A program made the position numbers and the translations under genes. From NCBI RefSeq assembly GCF_006715095.1, contig NZ_VFMO01000001.1, forward strand, positions 558,001 through 622,000: a stretch of 64,000 nucleotides of DNA, in the 5' to 3' direction. This document shows, in pieces, positions 15,810 to 24,478 of this stretch. The notes below the pieces were generated by a model. The model made no database searches, had not been told where the DNA came from, and saw only the letters and a list, made by a program, of their open reading frames with translations. This DNA comes from Yimella lutea (GTDB taxonomy: Bacteria > Actinomycetota > Actinomycetes > Actinomycetales > Dermatophilaceae). The stretch's first letter is position 1, and each line of letters begins with the position of its first letter.

Positions 15810-17793
15810 CCGCGAAGCCGATGATCCAGCAAACGGTGACGGCGGCCATTCCGTTCTGCAGCACCGGCAGGTGCGCGAAGATCGGGCGCAGTGGTGCACC
15901 CAACGGGGTTTGCGGGCGCAGCAGGACGTAGCTCAGCAGCAACGGGATCAGCGGCACGAGCAGCGACAACGGACTCTCGGTCAGCATGTTCCAGTTCGCC
16001 TGCCACACCCGCTCGGCGCGGGAGAAGTTGCCGTTCATCACGGCTTGGGCGAAGAAGTCACCCAGGTGGGTCCGTTCGGTCGGGCCGCGCAGGTAGTCCA
16101 AGGCCGCCATGCCGACGACGACCAATCCCGCGGCCGCGCTGATGATCAGGAAGCGCAACCAGGTCAGGCGCAGCCCGGCGGCGTTGATCGTGAGGTACGC
16201 GAACGCGGGGAGCATCGCGATCGGCCCGCCGGCTTCGGCACCCCACCCGGGGTAACCGTCGACGACGATCGCCGCCACGCCGACCAGGGCCACGGTGAGC
16301 GCTGCCAGTCCGTGACGTCCCTCGTCGTGCCGGGTCAGCGGGCTGGCGACGATCGCGGCGAACAACAGGGCCGCGGTCGCGAAGAAGGCGAAACCTACGT
16401 TGCCCATGCCGAAGAAGCGTCCGCCGTACACCGGTTGAAGTCCGAACATCGACAGCAGTTGCAGGTCGTCCCCGTGGGTGACGTCCAGGGCGATCACCGT
16501 TCCCGTGATCAGACACAGCGCGGCCGTCGAACCACCGAGCCAGCGCCGCCACGGCCCCAGCAGAGCGACCGCTGCCAGTATGACTGCGATGAGCACGACC
16601 CCGCCGACGAGAAAAAGTCTGGGCCGGTCGTGCCGCCACCACGGGTAGGCGTTGACCAGGAAGGTCGACACCGGCATTGCGACGGCGGTCGCCGCGACGA
16701 AGGCGACGAACTGGTGCGCTGCTGCGCGCAGCTTGTCGCGGCCGCGGGCGGCCAGCACCATTGCATACCCGGCAGCGAGGAGCACGACGATCACGACGTA
16801 GAAGCCGATGACGAAGTCCCGGACCGTCGCGTGCTCGACGTGCAGCGCGTGGCTGAGTTCAGCCGTACGCAGCACCGGAGCGGTCGGACTGCCGGACGGC
16901 TGGACCAGCAGGTTGCGTCCCTCGGGCAGGTTCGGGGCCTTGTCGCCTGCGCGGGAGAAGATGAACGCGGACAGGTCGGTGAGCTGGACGATGCCGCGCT
17001 GACGGGTCGAGGCCGACGTGAGCAGCCCGTGCTGGACGCCGGGGCCGACCACGACCACGGGGTGCAGGCGCTCCGGACCGGCGTCGTCCCCGAAGGAGCC
17101 GACCACAATCGTCGAGCGCGGGGGAGCGCTGTCGAGAATGCGCCGCAGGAAGGTGTCGTCCGGACGGTCGAGGCTGATGAAGGTGATGTTGCATCGGTTG
17201 ATGTCGACCGCGCGAGGGTCCGGGGAGTAGTGCCCGACGACGCCGTTCCTGTCGGCGGCGCCGAGGGCCGCGTCCCGGCCGCCGGCAGCGATGCACCGCC
17301 CGGACGTGGACTGGCTGAACAGGCTGCCGACGGCACCGATCGGAGCCGGCTGCTGGCGCGCCAGCGTGGCCCGTCGCCAGGACGGCCAGTCGGGGAAGTT
17401 TGCCGAACCATCCGGGTACGTTTCGGGTGCGGGTGTCACCGGGCACGGTTCGGTGGGTTCGCCGGGCGGGGTCGCGCGCACGGATTTCCACAGGGTGGTG
17501 CGGACCCCGGCGGAGAGGCTGAGCCAACTGTGCGGCGAGCAACTGTGATCGGACATGCCGCGGGTCGTCATCGCGCCGACCGCACCCTCCCGGGCGAGGT
17601 CCCACAGGGCGGACGTACGTGCGTCCGGACCGTCGGTCAGCGTCAGGCCGCGAACCGAGATGACGATGAGCGGACCGGGTTGGTCGCTCACCGGCTGGAC
17701 CTTTGGTCGGGCCTGGACAGCAGACCACGCGACCGACGCTGCGATGCACGCCATCACCGTGAATGCGGTGATGAGGATCCAGCGGCGCAGCAT
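15685..17793 (-). CDS. Large membrane protein with ALP-like ectodomain (paralogue B)
   Basis: A 702-residue protein sharing the whole plan of the gene at 12408-14435: N-terminal helix, outer domain with LIVISVRGLTLTDG and SPHSWLSLSAG, then a polytopic part with YGGRFFGMGNVGFAFFAT and VVDGYPGWGAEAGGP. The two copies are clearly related across their length but divergent in the outer domain. Function unknown; the alkaline-phosphatase comparison is inference. Its 3' end overlaps the GT87 gene by 125 bp in convergent orientation. Confidence 0.7.
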   Translation of the reverse strand: MLRRWILITAFTVMACIAASVAWSAVQARPKVQPVSDQPGPLIVISVRGLTLTDGPDARTSALWDLAREGAVGAMTTRGMSDHSCSPHSWLSLSAGVRTTLWKSVRATPPGEPTEPCPVTPAPETYPDGSANFPDWPSWRRATLARQQPAPIGAVGSLFSQSTSGRCIAAGGRDAALGAADRNGVVGHYSPDPRAVDINRCNITFISLDRPDDTFLRRILDSAPPRSTIVVGSFGDDAGPERLHPVVVVGPGVQHGLLTSASTRQRGIVQLTDLSAFIFSRAGDKAPNLPEGRNLLVQPSGSPTAPVLRTAELSHALHVEHATVRDFVIGFYVVIVVLLAAGYAMVLAARGRDKLRAAAHQFVAFVAATAVAMPVSTFLVNAYPWWRHDRPRLFLVGGVVLIAVILAAVALLGPWRRWLGGSTAALCLITGTVIALDVTHGDDLQLLSMFGLQPVYGGRFFGMGNVGFAFFATAALLFAAIVASPLTRHDEGRHGLAALTVALVGVAAIVVDGYPGWGAEAGGPIAMLPAFAYLTINAAGLRLTWLRFLIISAAAGLVVVGMAALDYLRGPTERTHLGDFFAQAVMNGNFSRAERVWQANWNMLTESPLSLLVPLIPLLLSYVLLRPQTPLGAPLRPIFAHLPVLQNGMAAVTVCWIIGFAVNDSGTGIPAAGLMLLAPLVVMQRARIAAISRSAGEPRTQR

Positions 17794-17890
17794 CAGGTCA
17801 GCCTAGGTGCCCCGCCTGTGCCGTACCGAAACGAAAGGCGGCCCCGGGTTCGATCGTGACGAACGCTTCACCCGCAGCTGGCAGCGTTGC

Positions 17891-18520
17891 TCACAGGGGC
17901 AGCCAGTGCGGCAGGTCGACCCCCGCCAGCTGCAGCGCCATCGTGGCGGCGAAGAACAGGCAGATGCAGCCGGCGATGCGTCGGATCGTGGCCAGCCGGA
18001 TGCGCTGCAGCAAGGTGCGTCCGAGCAGCGCGGCCAGACCGGAGACCAGCGCCAGCGCAAGGAAGGCGCCGACGCCGACCGCCCACGGGTTGCCGCCGCG
18101 GGCCACGAATCCGGCGGTGGCGAGCTGGGACAGGTCGCCCCACTCGGCGAGGAACAGCACCAGGAAGCTGGTCGAGATGACCTTCAGGCCCTGGGCCGAT
18201 TTCGTCGCCTTGGCACCGAACTCCTCCTCGACCTCGTGCTCCTCCTCGTCCGCCCTTGATGCGCCCTTGAGCAGCAGCACACCGGCAACGAAGAACAACA
18301 CCATGACGACGGCCTTGACCGGCGTTTCGGGCAGCCGTCCGAGCAGGCCACCGAACGCGACCGCGACGACCGTCTGCACGAGGAAGGCGGATGCGACGCC
18401 GATCCAGACCAGCAGTGGCCGGTACTTCGTCGACAACACCAAGGTGGCGATGAACGTCTTGTCCGGGAGTTCGAGGATGAAGAGCGTCGTGAAGACGGTG
18501 AAGGCGAGTGCGAGATCCAT
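17891..18520 (-). CDS. GDT1/TMEM165 (UPF0016) family cation transporter
   Basis: A 209-residue membrane protein made of two homologous three-helix halves. Each half has the family's acidic motif: E-L-P-D-K-T near residue 17 and E-W-G-D-L-S near residue 126. A charged cytoplasmic loop (DEEEHEVEEE) lies between them. Bacterial members export manganese, and eukaryotic members move Mn or Ca with proton exchange. It is divergent from the DUF4446 gene with only 36 bp between the starts. I see no manganese riboswitch in that space. Confidence 0.87.
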   Translation of the reverse strand: MDLALAFTVFTTLFILELPDKTFIATLVLSTKYRPLLVWIGVASAFLVQTVVAVAFGGLLGRLPETPVKAVVMVLFFVAGVLLLKGASRADEEEHEVEEEFGAKATKSAQGLKVISTSFLVLFLAEWGDLSQLATAGFVARGGNPWAVGVGAFLALALVSGLAALLGRTLLQRIRLATIRRIAGCICLFFAATMALQLAGVDLPHWLPL

Positions 18521-18556
18521 GTCCGCGCCAGGTTAGTGCCCGACTAACCTGCCCAG

Positions 18557-19042
18557 GTGACCTCCACCGCTGTGGCGCTGCTCGCCCTCGTCGTCGCGGT
18601 GCTCGCATTGGCGGGTGCTGCGGTGGCCGTCCTGCGTCTGCGCGCGGTGCAGCGCAACTTCGAGGTGCTCTGGGGCTCCAGCGAACGCGGTCACGATGTT
18701 GCATCCGTGGTGAAGGCGGAGCACGACCGCATTAGTGCACTCGACCAGCGGATCACCGCACTCGCAGGACGCGTGGATGGAGTGCACGAGCACGTCGCCG
18801 CCGGGCTGCGACACGTCTCGGTGGTCCGTTACGACGCGTTCGGCGACATGGGCGGACGCCTGTCGTTCTCGGCCGCGATCCTGGACGACTCCGGGGATGG
18901 TCTGGTGATCAGTTCGATCCATGCCCGCGGTGAGTCACGCACCTACGCCAAGGGCGTGATCGACGGGCGCAGCGAGATCACGCTGTCACCCGAAGAGCGC
19001 CAGGCCCTCGCTGCGGCGCGATCGGACCACCGCGATGCCTGA
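18557..19042 (+). CDS. DUF4446 family membrane-anchored protein
   Basis: A 161-residue protein with one N-terminal membrane helix (about 5-28), a heptad-like stretch (ISALDQRITALAGRVDGVHEHV, about 59-80) likely to form a coiled coil, and a compact domain with HVSVVRYDAFGDMGGRLSF that identifies DUF4446. The biochemical role of the family is not known. GTG start. It ends 48 bp before pheA and may be read with it. Confidence 0.82.
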   Translation: MTSTAVALLALVVAVLALAGAAVAVLRLRAVQRNFEVLWGSSERGHDVASVVKAEHDRISALDQRITALAGRVDGVHEHVAAGLRHVSVVRYDAFGDMGGRLSFSAAILDDSGDGLVISSIHARGESRTYAKGVIDGRSEITLSPEERQALAAARSDHRDA

Positions 19043-19090
19043 GCGCCGATTCTTGCGACTTGCAACGGCACCCGCACCGATGAGGATCAC

Positions 19091-20029
19091 ATGAGCTACG
19101 GATACTTCGGACCTCGCGGCACCTTCACCCAGGCCGCGCTTGCCTCGTACCTCGAATCCAACGGCGTTGCAGCCGAGTTGGAGCGTTCGGTGCCGTTCTC
19201 GACCGTGCCCGCGGTGCTGGACGCCGTGATGTCGGGCGAGGTCGACTTCGGTGTCGTCCCGATCGAGAACTCGGTCGAGGGCGGGGTCTCTGCGACGCTC
19301 GACGCGCTCAACGCCCGCGAGGACCTGTTCATCAGGGCCGAGGTTCTCGTACCGATCACGTTCGTCCTTGCAGCGCGTCCCGGAACGCCGCTGGAGTCCA
19401 TTGATGCGGTGGGTTCGCACTCGCACGCCTGGGCACAGGTGCGCGGGTGGATGAGCACCAACACCCCTGCGGCACAGTACGTTCCGACCCTCTCCACGGC
19501 AGCTGCGGCCGAGGCGCTCGCGTCGGACGATGACGTGCCCTATCAGGCTGCGGTCTGTGCCCGGATGGCTGCGGAGACGTTCGGGCTGGAGGTGCTGGCC
19601 GAGGGAATCGGCGACAACGCGTCCGCGGTGACCCGCTTCGTCGTGGTGTCGGGGCCGGGCAAGCTGCCGGCCTCGACCGGGGCCGACAAGACGACGCTGA
19701 TGCTCTTCCAGCACGACGACCACGCCGGTGGTCTGCTGGCGTTGCTCGAGCAGTTCGCCGCCCGTGGGATCAACATGACCCGTTTGGAGTCGCGTCCGAC
19801 CGGTGTGGCGATGGGCTCGTACTGCTTCTCGATCGACTTCGAGGGTCACCTGGAGGATGCCCGCGTGGCGGAGACCTTGAAGTCGCTGCACCGCGTGGCG
19901 GCGAAGGTGCGCTTCTTCGGTTCCTACCCGCGGGCCGACCGGCGTCCGGCAACTGTGGTGCCGACGGCGACGGACGAGGCGTTCGTTGAATCGCAGACGT
20001 GGTTCGAGATGTTGCGTGTGGACAGTTAG
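19091..20029 (+). CDS. pheA: Prephenate dehydratase
   Basis: A 312-residue enzyme that converts prephenate to phenylpyruvate in phenylalanine synthesis. The catalytic domain (1-185) shows GPRGTFTQAA, VPIENSVEGGV and the TRF motif (VTRFVVVS). A regulatory ACT domain follows, with GALL-like GGLLALLEQFAARGI and the phenylalanine-binding ESRPT. There is no chorismate mutase domain, as usual for actinobacteria. Its stop TAG shares bases with the stop TAA of the convergent HNH gene. Length is typical. Confidence 0.95.
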   Translation: MSYGYFGPRGTFTQAALASYLESNGVAAELERSVPFSTVPAVLDAVMSGEVDFGVVPIENSVEGGVSATLDALNAREDLFIRAEVLVPITFVLAARPGTPLESIDAVGSHSHAWAQVRGWMSTNTPAAQYVPTLSTAAAAEALASDDDVPYQAAVCARMAAETFGLEVLAEGIGDNASAVTRFVVVSGPGKLPASTGADKTTLMLFQHDDHAGGLLALLEQFAARGINMTRLESRPTGVAMGSYCFSIDFEGHLEDARVAETLKSLHRVAAKVRFFGSYPRADRRPATVVPTATDEAFVESQTWFEMLRVDS

Positions 20030-21570
20030 GACGCTGCCCCGGTGCTCCATTGCTGCACCCCTTCGCCGGGCTGGTGCCAGGTCACGCCTTCATCGGTGAC
20101 GGTCGCAGTCAGGTTGTCGCGGTGGACGATGCGGTGGTGGGTGCTGCACATGAGTGCCGAGTTGAGCAGCGAGGTCTCGCCGCCGTGCCACCAGTACTTC
20201 ACATGGTGGACCTCGCACATGACCGGCGGTCTGGTGCACCCCGGATGAGTGCAGTGTCGATCTCGTTGAATCACTGCTGCTCGGAGTTCCTTGTCGACCA
20301 GTCGACGTTTTCGACCGACGTTCAACGGTTGGCTCTTCGATCCGAGCACCATCGGGATGATCTCGGCGTCGCAGGCCAGTTGTCTGACCGTGTCGGGCGT
20401 CATCCCGACTCCGCCTTGGCTGTAACCGAGGCCGGACAGGACTCCGGCGAGGTGTTCGTAGTTGATGGTGACCACGATTCTCGCGGTGCCGGCAGACTTG
20501 GTCTGACCGTCGTTGTCGACCGTCTGCGCGGCAATACGGATGAGTTCGGTGAATGCATCGGCGCGGCGCTTCCCGGGGGTGCGCAGATCGGGCTCGCCCT
20601 TGCTCTTCGAACTGTCGTGGTGAGCATAGCCGTCGGCCTCGTCCGTCCGATGGTTGTGGTGCACGTTGTCGCAGCACTCGGAGGCCGGCGAAGGGGCGGC
20701 CATCGCCTGGATCGCGTGCTTCACCTTCTCGGCGTTGTCGGGGCTGAGGTCGGCGATGAGCCGTACCAACCCGTTCGGCAGGTTGGACCACGACAGCGAC
20801 TCGTGCCGCTGCATAGCGTCTTCCTTGGCATCAGGCTGGTCGTCGTCAGCGAAGCGGGCGACGATCCGGCGGGTGAGTTCACGGACTGCCTTCGCGCCGG
20901 ACCCGGGCGGCAGGCAGAGGAACGCGCCCAACAACTCGTCGCGATCGGCGCCCGGCAGTATCGCGGTGACCGGTCCGATCTCGTGCAGTGCGGTCGCCGC
21001 GATGGCGGTGTTGGTGCGTCCGCTGATGATCGCGTCCAGCACCAGTGCGTTCTTGGGTGCACGACAGGCTTGGGCAAGCTTCGCCAGGCGCGAGCAGTGT
21101 CCGGGCTCCAGTCCGGCGACGACCTGGAGGGGTTCCTCCGGATCGGCGTCCGTCGCCGCGCTCGGCTCCTGATCGATCGGGACGAGAGGGCCGGCCGCGC
21201 CTGTGCCCGCCTCACCCATGACGGCGGTGATCGATTCGCCGCGGGACAGGCGGCCGATCCACTGCGCTGCGTCGGCTGCCGTGGAAGAGGCCACCAGGCC
21301 GCGATCGATCGCATCGGTCGTCAGGGCGACCACAAGCGCCTCGGTCTGTTGCATGTGCGCGAGCGCGGAGCGTGCGGCCGCGGTGAGTTCGGCGTCGGTG
21401 AGGTTCGTACTGATGTCGGCCAGGCGCCGCACGGCCGGCAGCGCACCGGCCACGGTGTCGACGCAGCCGGCTGCCTCACCGGGGCGACTGGGCGCAGCCT
21501 CGCGCATCCCGAACGCGATCGGGCCCTGGGCCAGCGGGTCGTGCGGCAGTGGAATGTCGTCGATGGCCAT
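20026..21570 (-). CDS. DUF222 / HNH endonuclease domain protein (13E12-type)
   Basis: A 514-residue protein with an N-terminal helical DUF222 region and a C-terminal HNH nuclease motif: RDRHCTHPGC, CEVHHVKYWWHGGET and MCSTHHRIVH, giving the zinc-binding CxxC pairs and HH catalytic site. Such genes are abundant, mobile-looking and variable in copy number in actinobacteria; their function is unclear. The ATG at 21570 is preferred over 21609 because GGGGAGGGG lies eight bases before it. It ends in a 4-nt convergent overlap with pheA. Confidence 0.85.
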   Translation of the reverse strand: MAIDDIPLPHDPLAQGPIAFGMREAAPSRPGEAAGCVDTVAGALPAVRRLADISTNLTDAELTAAARSALAHMQQTEALVVALTTDAIDRGLVASSTAADAAQWIGRLSRGESITAVMGEAGTGAAGPLVPIDQEPSAATDADPEEPLQVVAGLEPGHCSRLAKLAQACRAPKNALVLDAIISGRTNTAIAATALHEIGPVTAILPGADRDELLGAFLCLPPGSGAKAVRELTRRIVARFADDDQPDAKEDAMQRHESLSWSNLPNGLVRLIADLSPDNAEKVKHAIQAMAAPSPASECCDNVHHNHRTDEADGYAHHDSSKSKGEPDLRTPGKRRADAFTELIRIAAQTVDNDGQTKSAGTARIVVTINYEHLAGVLSGLGYSQGGVGMTPDTVRQLACDAEIIPMVLGSKSQPLNVGRKRRLVDKELRAAVIQRDRHCTHPGCTRPPVMCEVHHVKYWWHGGETSLLNSALMCSTHHRIVHRDNLTATVTDEGVTWHQPGEGVQQWSTGAAS

Positions 21571-21692
21571 ACCGGTCACCCCTCCCCAGAAGTGCTCTAC
21601 CTGATGCATTAATCGTACATGTGTTCGAAGATGAATGGAAGAGGATCGGTTATGAATTTCGTTCGCCGGCAGCGAAATTCACCTACCGGCGG

Positions 21693-21730
21693 GTATCCAC
21701 AGCCCCTTGTTCTGGCGCTGGTTGTCCACA
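21693..21730 (+). other. Two DnaA-box-like 9-mers
   Basis: GTATCCACA (21693-21701) and TTGTCCACA (21722-21730), same orientation, 29 bp apart. The second equals the actinobacterial DnaA-box consensus. They sit in a lower-GC gap upstream of the HNH gene. Two boxes are too few for a replication origin. Confidence 0.4.
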
Positions 21731-21755
21731 GGCCGCGGACGCCGGTTGACGGCGG

Positions 21756-22261
21756 CTACCGAGCCGGACGAAGCGATTGTTCGACGATCGGCCACCAATG
21801 GCGCGCGTCCAGAGACTGACGCGCTGCATCGAGCGTGACCCACGTGCCCGCCACCACGGGTTCCACCTGCGCATCGACCACGATCACCGGCAAGTGAGCG
21901 TGCGGGACCGGGTGCGGATACGTGTCGTCCGGATGGGGAACGACATTGCGCACGTATCCGGTGCACCGTGTCGTCAGATCGGCGCGCCCAGTATCTGCGA
22001 CATCAGATCCGCGATTCCGTCCTGCGCCGAACCCGTTGACCGGGCGGTCCCAGGAACTTCGTCGGCAGGTCGAGTCCCTTCTCGGACTTCACGACGAAGA
22101 ACTCCGAACTCTTCCGGCGTGGGCCGGCGCAGCAGCAGGCGCACGATGATCGCCGGCTCGTAGTCCCAGCAGTCCTGCCCGACCCAGACCTCGGCGGTGC
22201 TGCCGGCGGGGAGCCAGGGTGCGGACGGCGTTTCGCTGAGCAGCTTCTCTGACTCGTGAAT
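21756..22261 (-). pseudogene. Frameshifted NUDIX-like hydrolase
   Basis: Three minus-strand frames together spell one protein. Frame 1 gives AEVWVGQDCWDYEPAIIVRL, frame 2 gives SEFFVVKSEKGLDLPTKFLG, frame 1 resumes with DGIADLMSQILG, and frame 3 gives VRNVVPHPDDTYPHPVPHAH and LDARHWWPIVE before a stop at 21756. The order and style fit a NUDIX-fold protein of about 165 residues. No start codon with a ribosome-binding site is visible and at least three frame shifts are needed, so the gene looks dead. Sequencing error at all three sites is unlikely but cannot be excluded. Confidence 0.55.
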
Positions 22262-22381
22262 GGAGCAAAGCTAGGCAACGTCTGCAGCCGGTCGTGGTGT
22301 GGCGGTCGCCTGCTCCTACGAGGCGCCTGTTGAAGGCGCCTTCGGTCCCTGGGGCAGGACGAAGACGAAGCGACCCCGAAG

Positions 22382-23167
22382 TCAGGCCGGACGAACCCAG
22401 ACCACGTAGTTGTTCAGGTGGTGACCGTCGACGACCTTGGACGCACGGTCGCAGGTGATGAGCGCGACGACCGGGGTTTGCGAGGAGCCCCAGACGCGGG
22501 CGTCCCTGGTGAGTGCGGTCTTGTTGATCGACTGCCGCTCGGTGACCTTCCAGGCCAGGGTGCGTCCGTTGCTGCACTTCACCGAGACGGACGCGCCGAT
22601 CGCGACGCGGTCGAGTTCGTAGAAGTCGTCCGGCCCGTCGTACGTCACGTGACCGGCGACGACGGAAACGCCCTTGTCGCCGGGCTGCGGCGATTTGTCG
22701 TACCACATGGTGGTGCGGGCGGGCGGGTAGATCTGGCCCTGGGAGTTCGTGCCCATGGCGACGATCGGCTCGGTGATCCCGACGCTCGGGACGTCGACCC
22801 TCGTCGGCACGCAGCCCTGTCCGGGGGTCGCAGCGATCGATGTCGGACGACTGTTGTCCTTCGGCTGGGGCACCACCGTCGACGTCGTCGAAGAGCCGGC
22901 CGGGCTACTGGTCGCTGAGGTCGGAGTCGATACGGATGTCCCCGGGGCAGAACCGGATTCGGGGGACGAGGATGCACCGCTGGTGCCGCTGGAGGTCTGG
23001 TTCGTCGAGCCAGGATCGGCAGGGGCCGAACTGGTGCCCGAGACGCCGGTCGTCCCGGAGGTGGCCGACGTGGCGGCGCCGTCGCCCGAGTCGTCGGAGC
23101 ACCCGGCGAGCAGTCCCGTCGCCAGGGCGGTTGCGGCCAAGGTGGCGGGAACGAGTGCGGAGCGCAT
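22382..23167 (-). CDS. Class F sortase-like lipoprotein
   Basis: A 261-residue exported protein. The signal peptide ends in a lipobox LLAGC (cysteine near residue 22), then comes a Ser/Thr/Gly-rich linker of about 85 residues and a sortase domain. The catalytic histidine is in VVAGHVTYDG, the nucleophile in ALITCDR, and the supporting arginine is probably VWVRPA at the end. Class F sortases in actinobacteria are often orphans without a defined LPXTG substrate nearby, as here. The ATG at 23167 starts the signal peptide; the longer open frame upstream belongs to a pseudogene. Confidence 0.82.
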   Translation of the reverse strand: MRSALVPATLAATALATGLLAGCSDDSGDGAATSATSGTTGVSGTSSAPADPGSTNQTSSGTSGASSSPESGSAPGTSVSTPTSATSSPAGSSTTSTVVPQPKDNSRPTSIAATPGQGCVPTRVDVPSVGITEPIVAMGTNSQGQIYPPARTTMWYDKSPQPGDKGVSVVAGHVTYDGPDDFYELDRVAIGASVSVKCSNGRTLAWKVTERQSINKTALTRDARVWGSSQTPVVALITCDRASKVVDGHHLNNYVVWVRPA

Positions 23168-23207
23168 CGGATCAGTCCTTGCTCGGGCCGGTCGGGACGC
23201 GTTCAGC

Positions 23208-23463
23208 CTAGGCGGTCGCGCGCTGCTCCGCTGCCGCCTGGTGACGCATCGCGTGGGCGATGCGTCCGGAGTCGATGCGCAGTTCCCGCAGGTTGCCGCT
23301 GATCGGGTTGGTGTAGCCGATGAACCACGTTCCCTCAGCACCGCAGCGCCCGGCGCTTGATGTCCGCGGGAGACGACGGGGCGTCCGTGCTCGTCCAGCA
23401 CGCCGAGATCGCCGATGAGCGGTTCCAATCCCTGGGTGTATCCGGTGATCGAAGCAGGCTCGC
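23208..23463 (-). pseudogene. Flavin-containing monooxygenase C-terminal remnant
   Basis: One frame reads ITGYTQGLEPLIGDLGVLDE and GRPVVSRGHQAPGA; after a frameshift another reads GTWFIGYTNPISGNLRELRI and DSGRIAHAMRHQ to a stop at 23208. This is the C-terminal quarter of a FAD/NAD(P)-dependent oxidoreductase of the flavin-monooxygenase type. The nucleotide-binding domains are missing and the 5' side ends near the secreted-protein gene. It is a truncated, frameshifted pseudogene. Confidence 0.65.
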
Positions 23464-23551
23464 TTACGTGCCGGGAACCATGAATCGCAGTTCGACGTCG
23501 CACTGCCGGTTCACACGCCCCGCGCGGCGGGGCCCGAGAGGGAGAAACACC

Positions 23552-24007
23552 ATGAAGAACACGGTTCGTACGCGGGCAGCGGCAGCGCTGGTGGTAGCCG
23601 GAATGGCGGCGGGGATCGGCGTCGTCGCCTCACCCGCAGCGCAGGCGGTCGACGACGACATCCAGACCTGCCGGGTCAAGACCAGTAGCGGCACAGTGAT
23701 GGCGTCCTACAAGGTGACGCGATACAACGGCAAGCTGCGCGACAAGGTCGTCATCAAGCCGATCTACTACAAGACCAACAGCAACTACACCTTCCGCGGA
23801 CTGTCCGCAGTGATGATGCAGCACAGCTGGGTCGGCGGAAATCGGTGGGGGGGCTACTACATCACGCGAGGTGTGTGGGACACGATCACGATGGAGTCCG
23901 CGCGCGGCACGAACGCCCGCGGGGCCGAGGTGCACATCCGACTCGACCACAAGAAGCTCGGGTCGTACGCCGACGTGGACAAGACCTGCAAGGTCTTCTT
24001 CTACTGA
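23552..24007 (+). CDS. Small secreted protein of unknown function
   Basis: A 151-residue exported protein. A classical signal peptide (basic start, hydrophobic core AAAALVVAGMAAGIGVV, cleavage after AAQA near residue 32) precedes a basic mature domain of about 119 residues with two cysteines (TCRVKT near its start and KTCKVFFY at its end) that could form a disulfide. It is rich in Tyr, Lys and Trp. I recognise no family. The ATG at 23552 has a good ribosome-binding site (GAGGGAG). A terminator follows the stop. Confidence 0.75.
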   Translation: MKNTVRTRAAAALVVAGMAAGIGVVASPAAQAVDDDIQTCRVKTSSGTVMASYKVTRYNGKLRDKVVIKPIYYKTNSNYTFRGLSAVMMQHSWVGGNRWGGYYITRGVWDTITMESARGTNARGAEVHIRLDHKKLGSYADVDKTCKVFFY

Positions 24008-24021
24008 CCGATGTTCAACAA

Positions 24022-24047
24022 CGCCGGCACCTCACGGGGTGCCGGCG
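24022..24047. terminator. Bidirectional stem-loop terminator
   Basis: Arms CGCCGGCACC and GGTGCCGGCG pair perfectly around a 6-nt loop, between the secreted-protein gene and the convergent SRPBCC gene, whose stop lies in the loop. Confidence 0.7.
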
Positions 24048-24478
24048 CTTCGTCGTTCCAGAGCGCGCATGCCTGCGCGCATCATCAGTCGATGGTTGAG
24101 GACCAGCACCGGTGCGCCGATGCTGGTTGCAAGACCGTAGCCCCGCTTGGTGGCGACGGCCTCCTGGTCGTAGACCAGTCGGGCTCGTCCGGCTTCAGGG
24201 GAGACGACGAACTGCGTCCAACCGGTCAGGTCGCCCTCAAGCGAGGCCTTGAGCGTCCCACTGGTGGAATCTTCCACCAGCGCAATCAGCTTGATTCGGA
24301 ACGTGATCGGTAGTACTGAGCGAATGGCGACGTGGCCGCTGACGTCGTCGATGCGTTCGACCGAATGCACCTGCGGCCACCACAGCGGCCAGCTGTCGAT
24401 GTCGCGCAATGCCTCGAAGACCCGGCCGGGCGCGGCGTCCAGATCGAACTCGGAGTGGAACCGGAAGAGGCGGGTCAC
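24032..24478 (-). CDS. SRPBCC (START-like) family protein
   Basis: A 148-residue protein of the polyketide cyclase/START-like fold, recognised by the opening FHSEFDLDAAPGRVFEALRD, the WPLWWPQV turn and the long C-terminal helix. These domains bind hydrophobic ligands or act as cyclases/dehydratases; no catalytic residue can be assigned. It overlaps the lipid-kinase gene by 4 nt, so a lipid-related role is plausible. Confidence 0.78.
   Translation of the reverse strand: MTRLFRFHSEFDLDAAPGRVFEALRDIDSWPLWWPQVHSVERIDDVSGHVAIRSVLPITFRIKLIALVEDSTSGTLKASLEGDLTGWTQFVVSPEAGRARLVYDQEAVATKRGYGLATSIGAPVLVLNHRLMMRAGMRALERRSAGTP

Noticed and set aside
15742..17859. 705-codon open frame antisense to membrane paralogue B
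   Set aside because: Low-complexity, compositionally odd translation; the opposite strand has helices and motifs shared with a paralogue.
20026..21570. DUF222-HNH gene as part of an intact mobile element
   Set aside because: No terminal inverted repeats, target duplication or transposase were found around it.
21610..21755. AT-richer segment with DnaA-like boxes, considered as oriC
   Set aside because: Only two boxes and no dnaA, dnaN or gyrase genes nearby.
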